Positions 52,368 to 61,688 of a stretch of DNA of 64,000 nt are shown here, one piece after another. The position numbers and the translations under genes are program-made. The DNA lies in the NCBI RefSeq assembly GCF_002154725.1, contig NZ_MTAW01000169.1, forward strand, positions 1-64,000. Reading direction: 5' to 3'. Each line of letters starts with the position of its first letter. Position 1 is the stretch's first letter. This stretch comes from Nostoc sp. 106C. Its GTDB lineage: Bacteria; Cyanobacteriota; Cyanobacteriia; Cyanobacteriales; Nostocaceae. The notes under the pieces were generated by a model. That model searched no databases. It saw only the letters and a program-made list of their open reading frames with translations, and was not told the origin of the DNA.

Positions 52368-52694
52368 TTAATTGGACTCTGGATTTTTTTTGAACTTTTG
52401 CACCAGTAGTTGCACAGCCAAAGCCAACAAACCAACGGCGACTAAAGCAAATATTCCAGAACCCAAGGCGACTAAGCCGACTACCAATGTCCGAACAGCA
52501 GAGGTTAGTCTAACCACTAATTGATTATCTGAATGGATGGGTTTGTTCGCAAAACTTGTGGCGATCGCAATCATCAGCGAATATAGAGCGTATCCTAATC
52601 CTCCGGAAATAATTGCTCCGGTTACACAGCGTAACGGACTGGTTTGTACCTGTGCTTGAGCATCTGGTTGAGGAAGTGAATTTGGATCGGTCAT
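52368..52694 (-). CDS. DUF3082 membrane protein
   Basis: 108 residues with two membrane helices (CVTGAIISGGLGYALYSLM and LVVGLVALGSGIFALVAVG) and a basic C-terminus. Small cyanobacterial/plant family DUF3082, unknown function. Same strand as ispE, 24 bp apart, so probably cotranscribed with ispE and rsmA. Confidence 0.85.
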   Translation of the reverse strand: MTDPNSLPQPDAQAQVQTSPLRCVTGAIISGGLGYALYSLMIAIATSFANKPIHSDNQLVVRLTSAVRTLVVGLVALGSGIFALVAVGLLALAVQLLVQKFKKNPESN

Positions 52695-52718
52695 ACAATT
52701 TTGGATTTTGGATTTTAC

Positions 52719-53672
52719 TTAAACTGAGGATGCGATTTTAATTCCATGTGTAGCTGTTCGCGTCACAAACAATTCTAGATCTTCGTCAGGAAGAGCAGCT
52801 CTTATTTGTTGCTTTACTACTTCTGCTTGCTGTTGCGATTCAACCAAAGCAAAAACTGTTGGCCCGGAACCAGACATCATCGTTCCTAAAACACCTTCTT
52901 GTGATGCAAACAATTCTCGCAGTTGCAGAACTTGGGAATACTCTGGTAAGACTACACGCTCTAGATCGTTATGCAATTTTTGAGCGATGTCTGCTGCATC
53001 TTTATTAGCGATCGCTTTCACTATCGGCCCGGAGTGAACTGCGTTAGCACGAGCAATTAAGTCGGCATTATCTTTTATATATGTATTACCAAACTGCTGC
53101 CGATAAGTTTTGTACGCCCAAGCAGTGGAAACTTCTAAGCTCCGATATTTCGCCAATACTATATATATATTGTCCAAACTCGGTAGAGGAGAAAGTTGCT
53201 CGCCTCTACCTGTAGCAATCACCGTTCCACCTGCGATACAAAAGGGTACGTCTGAACCTAAGATTGCTCCTAATTCTTCGAGTTCTGTTTGAGTTAACCC
53301 CAAATTCCAGAGTAAATCTATCCCTACCAACACTGCTGCGGCGTTTGTTGAACCTCCAGCCAACCCAGCTGCTACCGGAATATGCTTGTCGATGGTAATT
53401 TCTACACCACCATACTTGGCAAAGGTATCGGGAAATTCCTTCACCATGAGTTCAGCTGCGCGGTATGCCAGATTACTTTTATCTGTAGGTACTTGTGGGT
53501 GTTGGCTGTGGACGCGAATATTTTCTGTGCTAAGAGAACGCACGCTAATCTGGTCTGCGAGTTCGATACTTTGCAGTATCATCGCTAACTCATGAAATCC
53601 ATCCGGGCGATCGCCAATGATTTCCAGATACAAGTTAATTTTAGCAGGCGCAATTAAGGTGTAAGAACGCAT
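52719..53672 (-). CDS. ispE: 4-diphosphocytidyl-2-C-methyl-D-erythritol kinase
   Basis: 317 residues, GHMP kinase fold: N-terminal [21 protein letters not shown] motif [17 protein letters not shown], and C-terminal [12 protein letters not shown]. Phosphorylates CDP-methylerythritol in the MEP isoprenoid pathway. Normal length. Downstream of rsmA by 15 bp, the order found in many cyanobacteria. Confidence 0.97.
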   Translation of the reverse strand: MRSYTLIAPAKINLYLEIIGDRPDGFHELAMILQSIELADQISVRSLSTENIRVHSQHPQVPTDKSNLAYRAAELMVKEFPDTFAKYGGVEITIDKHIPVAAGLAGGSTNAAAVLVGIDLLWNLGLTQTELEELGAILGSDVPFCIAGGTVIATGRGEQLSPLPSLDNIYIVLAKYRSLEVSTAWAYKTYRQQFGNTYIKDNADLIARANAVHSGPIVKAIANKDAADIAQKLHNDLERVVLPEYSQVLQLRELFASQEGVLGTMMSGSGPTVFALVESQQQAEVVKQQIRAALPDEDLELFVTRTATHGIKIASSV

Positions 53673-53687
53673 AAAATTTATCAGCAG

Positions 53688-54500
53688 TCAGTCTGTTAAT
53701 TGATTGGCTAGAGTCACCCATTGGAATACGCTGAGGTCTTCAGCGCGTACTTGGGGATTTATCTCTAATTGTTCCAGTAAGTGGGTCAGGCGATCGCGTT
53801 CTACTACTGGTTGTAAATTATTTCGTAACATTTTTCGCTTCGCCCCAAATCCTAGCTTCACCAAATTCTCCAATTTTCGCGGATCAATTGCTGGTGTTTC
53901 TATCTGTCGAGGACGCAACCTAACTACTGCTGAATCGACTTTTGGTGCTGGATGAAATGCACTTGCTGGGACTGTACAAATTAACTCACATTCTGCCAGA
54001 TATTGCACCCTAACACTCAACGCTCCAAAAGTTTTGGAACTCGGTTTAGCATACAACCTTTCTGCTACTTCTTTTTGCACTAATAATACTATTGAATCAA
54101 ATGGTTGAGGATTGGGATTAGCAATCGTACCTAAGAGTTTTTCGATTATCGGCCCTGTAATGTTATAGGGGATATTAGCAACTACTTTATTTTGGTTTTG
54201 GAAATTAGGAAATGCTGCCAAATTTCCTGGTAAATCTAAAGTCAAAAAGTCTCCTTGCAGCAAGAGAAAATTTTCTCTTTTACCTAATTGCTTTGCCAAT
54301 AATGCACACAAATCGCGGTCGATTTCTACAGCAACTAACGATTCCACTAAAGGTAATAAACGACGAGTTAGAATACCCGTTCCCGGGCCAATCTCCAGAA
54401 GGCGATCGCTCCCTTGACACTCCGCCGCCTTCACAATTGCGTCTAGAGCCTTCTCACTTTTGAGCCAATGCTGAGCAAAGACCTTGCGCGGTCGCACCAT
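53688..54500 (-). CDS. rsmA: 16S rRNA adenine(1518/1519) dimethyltransferase
   Basis: 270 residues with the KsgA motifs: FAQHWLKSEKALDAIV, SAM site LEIGPGTGILTRRLL, catalytic NIPYNITGPI, and VDSAVVRLRPR in the target-binding part. Methylates the last two A's of helix 45 during 30S maturation. Standard operon with ispE. Confidence 0.97.
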   Translation of the reverse strand: MVRPRKVFAQHWLKSEKALDAIVKAAECQGSDRLLEIGPGTGILTRRLLPLVESLVAVEIDRDLCALLAKQLGKRENFLLLQGDFLTLDLPGNLAAFPNFQNQNKVVANIPYNITGPIIEKLLGTIANPNPQPFDSIVLLVQKEVAERLYAKPSSKTFGALSVRVQYLAECELICTVPASAFHPAPKVDSAVVRLRPRQIETPAIDPRKLENLVKLGFGAKRKMLRNNLQPVVERDRLTHLLEQLEINPQVRAEDLSVFQWVTLANQLTD

Positions 54501-54975
54501 CTATTTTTCCCTCTCTATATACTTTCTAGCGTTTAACAAAAAATCCATTTCTTATTTTTTTCTTACTTTTTACTACCCTTTTTTGTCTCATTTTCCTGGT
54601 TTGGCTATTGACTTTTGCGTCTAAATGTGTTTGTAACTGTCTAAATATGGAAACCTGGCAGCGCGGGTTTTGATAGACTTACATTCGCCATAAGATGCCA
54701 GAAAATCAGACTTTAACCATTTTCTATGAAGATGTGAATAAAGTGAAATTTAGGCGATCGCTTATTATAACTTGATATTAATTAAGAGAATTTTTAAACG
54801 CAGAGGGACGCGAAGGTAGCGCAGAGTAACGCCAAGATTTTTGGATTTAATTTCTCATTCCTCTCTGCGCCTTTGCGGCTCTGCGTGAGAAAAAACTTTT
54901 ACCGAAATCACCCTTGATACCGCTGTATATATGTATGGTATTTTTAGAAAATCTGAGATAAACACTTAACCCACC
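54501..54975. other. Intergenic region before the Trypco1 gene
   Basis: Contains a CGCAGAG-type inverted repeat at 54799-54890 and otherwise no gene. Likely carries both the rsmA and Trypco1 promoters. Confidence 0.4.
54799..54890. repeat. CGCAGAG-type inverted repeat
   Basis: AACGCAGAGGGACGCGAAGG...GCGCAGAG on one side and CTCTGCGCCTTTGCGGCTCTG on the other, a common dispersed repeat of filamentous cyanobacteria. Confidence 0.6.
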
Positions 54976-55365
54976 ATGCCAGAAACACCTTCAGATAGCA
55001 TTTGGATTGTCACCGATGACACCCCTCAAATTTCCATTCCTGACGGTACAAAAGGCGGTATTACTAGAGGAGGTGACTGGAGAGAAGAAACAAGAGAAAC
55101 TACGAGTAGTAAAGGGGCTGGAGATGCAGTGAGAGTTAGCGCCCAAAAATTAGAGCAAGAAATGTCTCACTTTCTGCAAGTAGTAGGACGCTTATTCAGC
55201 CGTGCAGAACAGCAAGCTAAAGTTAACTCCGGAATGCAGCTAGAAGAAATTGAACTCTCAGTAGAAATTAGCGGTGAAGGCGAAGTAAAGTTAATTGGCA
55301 GTGGTGCTAAAGCTAGCGGTAAAGGAGCAATTAAGCTGACCTTCAAACGACAAGAAGCAAAATGA
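54976..55365 (+). CDS. Trypco1 (CU044_2847-type) domain protein
   Basis: 129 residues: short N-terminal strand part (SIWIVTDDTPQISIPDG), then KLEQEMSHFLQVVGRLFSRAE, and the C-terminal core EIELSVEISGEGEVKLIGSG with AKASGKGAIKLTF, the repeating strands of the trypsin-co-occurring domain. Such proteins accompany proteases in prokaryotic conflict and cell-death systems. It ends 1 bp before a caspase gene, so the two form one module. Confidence 0.75.
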   Translation: MPETPSDSIWIVTDDTPQISIPDGTKGGITRGGDWREETRETTSSKGAGDAVRVSAQKLEQEMSHFLQVVGRLFSRAEQQAKVNSGMQLEEIELSVEISGEGEVKLIGSGAKASGKGAIKLTFKRQEAK

Positions 55366-55366
55366 G

Positions 55367-56008
55367 ATGGTGAAAAATTGGGCGATGCCTTCGGCAACCC
55401 GAAACGGGAACGCGATCGGCATTAACCGATATGATTTTCTGCAACCGCTAAAATATGCCCAGCGGGATGCACAGTTAATACAGGAGTTTCTCCACAATGA
55501 AGCAGGGTTTGAGCGCATATACTTTTTCAGTGATGACTCCCCTGATATTGCGGGAAAATCGACTCGCCCAAACCGCACTAACTTACTGCGAATCTTGCGC
55601 CATTTATTTGAAATTTTCTTCTTAGGTGCAGGAGATAACTTTTGGTTCTTCTTTAGTGGTCATGGCATACGCCACAATGACCGCGATTATCTCATGCCCT
55701 GCGATGGCGATCCAGAGGATATTGAAAACACCGCAATTGCGATTAACTTTGTCACAGAACGCTTGCGTCGCTGTGGTGCTGATAACGTTGTCTTGATTTT
55801 AGACGCTTGTCGCAGTCTTGCTCAAAAAGGTGGCGAAGGAATTGAACGACAAACCGCCGAACAAGCGCGTCAACAAGGAGTTATCAGCATTTTTTCTTGT
55901 AGTCCCCAGGAATATTCTTATGAAATTGAGGCGTTACAACAAGGTGCTTTTACCACTGCGCTACTGGAAGGGTTAGGAATTCAAGGTCAATGCGCCACTG
56001 TAATCTAA
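55367..56008 (+). CDS. Caspase family (C14) protease, truncated, with in-frame repeat insertion
   Basis: 213 residues of a p20-like domain with catalytic His in FFFSGHGIR and Cys in LILDACRS, both present. The beginning reads MVKNWA then ten foreign residues then IGINRYDF: a 30-bp insertion (see 55382). The protein ends at QGQCATVI, before the rest of the normal protein; remnants of a linker/transmembrane and FGE domain follow in the next frames. So it is a caspase with a damaged C-terminal extension; the catalytic core may still fold. Coupled with the Trypco1 gene upstream. Confidence 0.8.
   Translation: MVKNWAMPSATRNGNAIGINRYDFLQPLKYAQRDAQLIQEFLHNEAGFERIYFFSDDSPDIAGKSTRPNRTNLLRILRHLFEIFFLGAGDNFWFFFSGHGIRHNDRDYLMPCDGDPEDIENTAIAINFVTERLRRCGADNVVLILDACRSLAQKGGEGIERQTAEQARQQGVISIFSCSPQEYSYEIEALQQGAFTTALLEGLGIQGQCATVI
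55382..55416 (+). repeat. 30-bp in-frame repeat insertion with GCGAT duplication
   Basis: GCGAT at 55382-55386 and at 55412-55416 flank CCTTCGGCAACCCGAAACGG. Removing one unit restores W-A-I-G-I-N, the ordinary caspase N-terminus. Confidence 0.7.
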
Positions 56009-56009
56009 T

Positions 56010-56477
56010 ACTCAGATTTCTAGGAAGGGAACATCTACAAAATCTACATCACCACAGCTACCATCGCTGATCTTACCGCGACGGCGTTTCATTCAAATTG
56101 TTGGGTTAGTAGGGGCTGGGGTTGGTTCCGTCATTGTTGGAGGACGTTTGTTATTTGGTTCAAAAGACAATTCTCAACCATCAACACCCAGTACAGGTAA
56201 ACAACCTACAACACCAGCCAGTTCTGTTACCCAGTTTCCCACCTCGCAAAATCGCTTACAAAGTTTTCCATTTGATGTAGTTACGGTGGATGCAAAGGGA
56301 AAACCCGCTAACCCCAGTAAGGGTGAGGCGAAATACTTTGTTGAAGACTTGGGGAATGGTGTCACTTTGGACATGGTACAGATACTAGATTTGACTTCGT
56401 ATCCAACCGGAAATAAGCTACAACAGAATCATATAATTGAAAGAAAATGCGATCGCCCAACTTCAAAGCCGCCGTAG
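56010..56477 (+). pseudogene. Caspase linker plus formylglycine-generating-enzyme-like N-terminus, decayed
   Basis: The frame ending at 56477 contains a twin-helix linker (LPRRRFIQIVGLVGAGVGS, then VIVGGRLLFGSK), a Pro/Thr/Ser-rich spacer and FPFDVVTVDAKGKP with YFVEDLGNGVTLDMVQI, the usual entrance to an FGE-sulfatase domain fused to caspases in cyanobacteria. The segment ends after about 20 more residues and the catalytic FGE part is absent. Truncated remnant of the same gene as 55367. Confidence 0.7.
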
Positions 56478-56713
56478 CTCTTGGTTTGAAAAATGCGTTA
56501 CCAACATTTTTTTCAAAAACAGGTGATTTTCTCAATCTTTTTCTCAGAACACACTGTGCTGAAAACCTTACCCACAACGGATTTAAAATCGCTAAACTAA
56601 ATTTATAGCGAACTTGGTAAAAATCAACCTATGAAAAACGGGGGTGTAGAGGAACAAAGGCAGAAAAAGCGAAACTTTTAATATTAGTAAAAAAGAAAAG
56701 TGAACAATAATTA

Positions 56714-56890
56714 ATGAAACCTAGCGTCGAGCAACTCGAAGCATTTTTTGATTTTTGCGTTCGCACTAGCAATTTATTCCGTGACATAACCCTGGTGAGA
56801 TTTGATGAAAGAAGCAACCGAATCGTGATTTTGATAGGTGAATCTATCCAAATTGAAATTCTGAGTAATGGAGAGAAAATAATACAATGA
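56714..56890 (+). CDS. Small protein, first of a tiny overlapping pair
   Basis: 58 residues: VEQLEAFFDFCVRTSNLFRD then ITLVRFDERSNRIVILIGES and IQIEILSNGE. Resembles the cyanobacterial DUF6888-type family as far as I remember it; that name is uncertain. Its stop overlaps the next start (ATGA at 56887-56890), suggesting translational coupling. Confidence 0.5.
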   Translation: MKPSVEQLEAFFDFCVRTSNLFRDITLVRFDERSNRIVILIGESIQIEILSNGEKIIQ

Positions 56891-57063
56891 GCGACTATTT
56901 AAGTCTTAGCGAAGTCGAACTAAGAAAATACGTAATTGCACACCCTGACGATGAAGATGCATTTCAGCACTATTTGGAAATTGTTAGAGCCAAACCAGGA
57001 CGTATAGTAGTCAAGACTACAGAACAATTAATAGAGGAAATAAAAAAGAGAATGGCATCATAA
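56887..57063 (+). CDS. Small protein, second of a tiny overlapping pair
   Basis: 58 residues: MSDYLSLSEVELRKYVIAHP, DDEDAFQHYLEIVRAKPG, then EQLIEEIKKRMAS. Probably the DUF6887-type partner of the preceding gene. The pattern of two short coupled genes resembles toxin-antitoxin modules, but no activity is known to me. Confidence 0.5.
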   Translation: MSDYLSLSEVELRKYVIAHPDDEDAFQHYLEIVRAKPGRIVVKTTEQLIEEIKKRMAS

Positions 57064-57077
57064 CCAAAAATCAACAA

Positions 57078-57716
57078 TTACATCTGCTCTCTTATCCAAG
57101 CACGAAAGGCTCTCATCGTCGCATTTCTCCCCTCAGTTTTACTCTGCATTAAGTATTCAGGAATAACTTGATAAATAGGTAAATTAGGAAAAATAGCACT
57201 AGCTGTAGATGCTACATATTTACCATTAATCAAAATGTTAATTTCTAGCCTATTTCCCTTCCAACGCCATAATTCCGGCACACCTAATACTTCATAATTA
57301 TTAAACCGAGTGCGAGAGGTAATATCAATTTCAATTGCCAAATCTGGAGGCGGGTCAACACTTAAATCAATTCTATCCTTACCGCGAACAGCCGCTTCAT
57401 TTTGAATGTAGAAACAATCATCAGGTTCTACCCCAGCATCCATTTTTTCTTGGTCAAAAGTAGTAGAACCTAAACTCCAAAATTCTATATCGAGTTCTTC
57501 TAGTAAGATTTCTACCAAATTTCCAATAATTTTTTTGCTTACCTCATGCTCTGGTAATGGAGCCATGATTTCTAACATTCCTTGACTGTAAGATATGCGA
57601 GAACTGCGATTTTCACCCAATTCTGCCAAAATATTTTTGTATGCCGACCAGGATATATTTTTAATCAATAACTGATGACCGACAGGTACAATTAGTTGGT
57701 TGAGTTTAAGTAACAT
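57078..57716 (-). CDS. Uma2 family (DUF820) PD-(D/E)XK nuclease-like protein
   Basis: 212 residues with the DUF820 pattern: SYSQGMLEIMAPLPEHE, GVEPDDCFYIQN, and PPDLAIEIDITSRTRF, where the D...E-x-D signature of PD-(D/E)XK nucleases is visible. Uma2 proteins are numerous in cyanobacteria, sometimes near mobile DNA. Function unproven. Confidence 0.9.
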   Translation of the reverse strand: MLLKLNQLIVPVGHQLLIKNISWSAYKNILAELGENRSSRISYSQGMLEIMAPLPEHEVSKKIIGNLVEILLEELDIEFWSLGSTTFDQEKMDAGVEPDDCFYIQNEAAVRGKDRIDLSVDPPPDLAIEIDITSRTRFNNYEVLGVPELWRWKGNRLEINILINGKYVASTASAIFPNLPIYQVIPEYLMQSKTEGRNATMRAFRAWIREQM

Positions 57717-57786
57717 AACTTGCCTCGCTTCTACAGTTCACCTAACTAGTACCAACTCAATCATATTGTATCTCATGTCAGAAGCA

Positions 57787-60700
57787 TTATTGCGATCGCG
57801 CCGTTTCACTGACTTTGATCTGAGTAACAGGAATCTCAATTACAAATTCTGCACCTTGTTCTGGTATCGAGTTACAAGATAATTTACCGCTATGTTTATC
57901 TACTACAATTTGGTAACTAATTGATAACCCTAATCCAGTTCCTTTACCCACATCTTTGGTAGTAAAGAAAGGGTCAAATAATTTAGATCGGATTGCTAGA
58001 GGGATTCCCTTACCGTTATCTGAAATTCGGATAGCTACGCGATTCCTATTGATAACTTCTGTACAAATGCGAATCTGTGGATTTGTCATTTGCTCAAAGT
58101 TATTTACTAATGACTCTTCTAAAGCATCGATAGCATTACTTAAAATATTCATAAACACCTGATTTAATTGACCGGGGTAGCAATCAATCAGGGGAAGTTT
58201 AGCATATTCTTTAATTACCAAAATTTCTGGATGATCTGGTTTAGCTTTCAGACGGTTATGTAAAATCATCAAAGTACTATCAAGGCCTTCATGGATATCT
58301 ACCTGCTTAAATTCAGCTTCATCCAAACGTGAGAAATTGCGGAGTGATAAAACGATTTCACGAATGCGTTGAGTACCTATGCGCATAGATTGGAGAAGTT
58401 TTACTAGGTCTTCTTTGAGAAATTCAAGGTCAATATCTGCAATTTCTAGTTGAATTTCTTCTGGAGGATCGGGGTAGTGTTGTTGATAGAGTTCTACCAG
58501 TCGTAACAAGTCTTTAGTGTATTCACTGGCAGGAATCAGATTACCGTGAATGAAATTGACTGGATTGTTAATTTCATGGGCAACACCTGCAACCATATTA
58601 CCTATTGAGGACATTTTTTCACTGTGGATCAGTTGAGTTTGGGTGCGTTGTAGTTCGCGCAGGGTTGCTTCCAAGTTTTGCGCTTGTTGTTGTAATTGAA
58701 TTTCCGCTTGTTTGCGTTCAGTAATGTCAGTTGATACACCCAAAATTTGCTTGATATTTCCGCCATCAGTGCGGTTGAAAGGCGTTTCTCGACTGTAGAG
58801 CCAGCACCACTCGCCATTGGCTTGTCTTACTCGAAATTCAAACTCAAAAATATCACCATCTTTGGCGGTAAGAAATTTTTCATAGTGACATTTGACTGTT
58901 TCCCAATCATCTGGATGCATAATAGTGGGAATCAGATGTTCTCCCATCTGGTTAATTTCTGCATTAGAGTAACCGAGAAGAGTGACAATTTCTTTATTTG
59001 CGTAAACATTGCGTTGTTCTTCTAAATCGAAGATGTAGAGGATATTAGGAGAGGAATCGGCAATGCGTTGAATGAAGTGTTGACTAGCTTGGAGCGCTTC
59101 TTCTGCGTGTTTACGCTCAGTAATATTAAACGTTGTTCCCACAAGTCGATAAATTCGACCTTCGCTATTTCTCAAAAGATTGATTGTGGTAAACCACCAA
59201 GTTTCTTTACCATAAAAGCTTAGGCACTCTTCGTATTTGATAGCAAAACCTTGATCTATGCAGCTTTGATATCGTTGATTAATTGCTGCACCTTGAACAG
59301 TACCAAACACCTCCTCTGGAGTCTTACCTATCACCTGTGCGTTACTAAATCCTGTTGCTTTTTCTGTAGGTGAATTCCAGCCAGCAAACCGAAGTTCACC
59401 ATTTTCCAGAACGTTAACCACAAATATGAGTTGATCAACACCATCATAAATACTACGTAAGAACTGCTCTTGTTCTTGCAATTGATCTGCTGCTTGTTTG
59501 CGTTCGCTAATATCACGAGTAATCGTTGCCAAACACAAAGGCTCACCAGTATCAGGACTCTTAATCATGAACATATTGAAGTCAACTGGGATTGGTGCTT
59601 CAGTTTGAAAGTGTCGGAAACGATATTCTCCCTGCCATAAACCACGTTCTATAACAGCAGGTAAAATGTGCTGCCGCATATATTCTCTGTCTTCTGGTAA
59701 GATGCAATCAATAATCCTGAAGTTTTCTACTGCTGCTAAATTATCAATACCAATTAGCTTGAGTCCAGCTTCATTAATAAACATTGGTTTTCCTTCTAAG
59801 CTGGCAAAACCAATGAAGTCACTGCTGTTTTCAATCAGAGAAACAAATCTTTGCCGTTCTTGTTCAGCTTGCTTGCGTTCTGTGATGTCAGTCGCCGTTA
59901 CAACCAACTGAGAAATTCGTGAGGTGCTATCTAAAAGAGGTGTGATATTTAATAGCCACCAAGTTTCCTGTTCATGAGCATAGAAAAACTCCTCATAGAA
60001 TATACTCTTGCCCAAATTGATGCATTCACGGTAGTGTTGGCGATAGTAATGTGCCATCTCAGCAGGTAGGGCCTCTGCCATTGTTTTTCCCAAGAAAGGT
60101 TCAAGGGGAATTGGACTATTTCTGAGCATGGCTGGATTGAATTTAACGTAACGAAACTCTGCGCCATTATCTAAAACATCTAAAACAAAAATGCCATAGT
60201 CTACACCTTCCCAAATGCTTTGCAAAAACTGTGCCTGCTCTTGCAGTTGTTGCTGTACTTGTTGGCGTTGGCGTAGCTCGTCGTAGACATCGCTAATATC
60301 AAATAAGCAACCATACCAGAGAATTTCTCCTTCTGGCTGGCGCTCTGGTCGGGAGAATGCCTTAAGCCATTTCTGCTGACCGGAGGAAGTGATCATCCGC
60401 CATTCGCTTTCATAGTTTTGTAGAGTTTGGGCGGAGCGAGCAGTTGCTTGTTGCACTTCTACAAGATCATCAGGGTGAACAAGGCTAAATACTAACGAGG
60501 CATCTTCTGTTATTTGTTCTGGCTCTAATCCCAGAATTTCTCTAGATCTCGAAGAAGCATAAGGAAAAGAAATTGTGCCATCAGGTGTCAGCCGAAATTC
60601 ATAAAGCATCCCTGGTACATTATCTGCTAATCGTTGCAACCTGGCTTCGCTACGGCGCAGATCTGCTGTACGTTCCTCAATTCTGGCTTCTAATTCTTCA

Positions 60701-61572
60701 TTGAGTTGTTTGAGTTCTTCTTCTATCTGCTTGCGGTCAGTGATGTTCAATAGTACACCACAGAAGATAATTTCTCCTTGGTCGTTTCGCATAGGAGTTG
60801 AGTCTCCTTGCCACCACACAATTTCTCCGTTAGGTTTAATCAACCGTCCTTCATAGTGCCAAGGAATGGAATTTTTCAAAACCTCTACTACCGAGGCAAC
60901 ATAGTCTTCAATGTCTTCTGGATGCACGCGAGCAACAAAGCTATTGAAGTCCTGTATCATATCTGCTGCCGTAATTCCTGCCAGTTCCCAGATAAAGTCG
61001 CTGATATAATCAACTCTCCAAACATCATTACGGTTGGTGAACTGAAAAATTGCGCCTGGTACGTTAGCGGCAATATCCCTTAACAGCTTTTCGCTGTTGA
61101 TTAATGCTATTTCTGCCTGTTTGCGATTAGTTATCGCTTCGGTAACGATGATGATGCCACCAACTATACCAGAGTCTTCGTACCAAGGATGTATCTCCCA
61201 CTTCAACCATTCGGTTGTCCCGTTTGCGCGAGTAAAGGCATCTTCTGCGGATTTCTCAATAGCACCTGCTAAACAACGTTGGTGAATTTCTCGCCAATGC
61301 TGGGGAATCTCAGGGAATATTTCATAATGAGAGCGACCAATAATATCCTCATCGCTCAAGCTATAATCTTCTCGCCAGCGCCGACTAGCTGCGAGGTAGC
61401 ACATCTGACGGTCAAATACAGCGATCGCAGCTGGTGTGTATTCTATAAACAAGCGCATCTGCTGTAGGCTATTTAAGCAGCGATTAGACTCCACTATCTG
61501 ACGAAGTTCTATCAGCTCTTGTTGAAGAGATTCGTAAGTATTTTTATCTACAGAGATGAGATTGCAAGCCAT
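57787..61572 (-). CDS. Multi-PAS sensor histidine kinase
   Basis: 1261 residues, cytoplasmic: short coiled N-terminus, about seven PAS/PAC repeats (roughly 40-155, 165-285, 310-430, 450-570, 580-695, 705-820, 835-955; each ends with a DITERKQAE-like motif), HisKA ([15 protein letters not shown] near 1000) and HATPase ([17 protein letters not shown]). The tail is close to that of the GAF kinase at 32673, suggesting paralogues. No receiver. Input unknown; seven PAS domains allow several cofactors or dimer contacts. Confidence 0.95.
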   Translation of the reverse strand: MACNLISVDKNTYESLQQELIELRQIVESNRCLNSLQQMRLFIEYTPAAIAVFDRQMCYLAASRRWREDYSLSDEDIIGRSHYEIFPEIPQHWREIHQRCLAGAIEKSAEDAFTRANGTTEWLKWEIHPWYEDSGIVGGIIIVTEAITNRKQAEIALINSEKLLRDIAANVPGAIFQFTNRNDVWRVDYISDFIWELAGITAADMIQDFNSFVARVHPEDIEDYVASVVEVLKNSIPWHYEGRLIKPNGEIVWWQGDSTPMRNDQGEIIFCGVLLNITDRKQIEEELKQLNEELEARIEERTADLRRSEARLQRLADNVPGMLYEFRLTPDGTISFPYASSRSREILGLEPEQITEDASLVFSLVHPDDLVEVQQATARSAQTLQNYESEWRMITSSGQQKWLKAFSRPERQPEGEILWYGCLFDISDVYDELRQRQQVQQQLQEQAQFLQSIWEGVDYGIFVLDVLDNGAEFRYVKFNPAMLRNSPIPLEPFLGKTMAEALPAEMAHYYRQHYRECINLGKSIFYEEFFYAHEQETWWLLNITPLLDSTSRISQLVVTATDITERKQAEQERQRFVSLIENSSDFIGFASLEGKPMFINEAGLKLIGIDNLAAVENFRIIDCILPEDREYMRQHILPAVIERGLWQGEYRFRHFQTEAPIPVDFNMFMIKSPDTGEPLCLATITRDISERKQAADQLQEQEQFLRSIYDGVDQLIFVVNVLENGELRFAGWNSPTEKATGFSNAQVIGKTPEEVFGTVQGAAINQRYQSCIDQGFAIKYEECLSFYGKETWWFTTINLLRNSEGRIYRLVGTTFNITERKHAEEALQASQHFIQRIADSSPNILYIFDLEEQRNVYANKEIVTLLGYSNAEINQMGEHLIPTIMHPDDWETVKCHYEKFLTAKDGDIFEFEFRVRQANGEWCWLYSRETPFNRTDGGNIKQILGVSTDITERKQAEIQLQQQAQNLEATLRELQRTQTQLIHSEKMSSIGNMVAGVAHEINNPVNFIHGNLIPASEYTKDLLRLVELYQQHYPDPPEEIQLEIADIDLEFLKEDLVKLLQSMRIGTQRIREIVLSLRNFSRLDEAEFKQVDIHEGLDSTLMILHNRLKAKPDHPEILVIKEYAKLPLIDCYPGQLNQVFMNILSNAIDALEESLVNNFEQMTNPQIRICTEVINRNRVAIRISDNGKGIPLAIRSKLFDPFFTTKDVGKGTGLGLSISYQIVVDKHSGKLSCNSIPEQGAEFVIEIPVTQIKVSETARSQ

Positions 61573-61688
61573 AGTTTTGTTACTTGCCAGCTAGGAAAAT
61601 AAAGGCAACTTCAACATTTATTGTTCCCAATTTAATTAAGCAAACAACATTATGCCTAGCATTAAAATCTCATTCCCATTGTCTAGTT

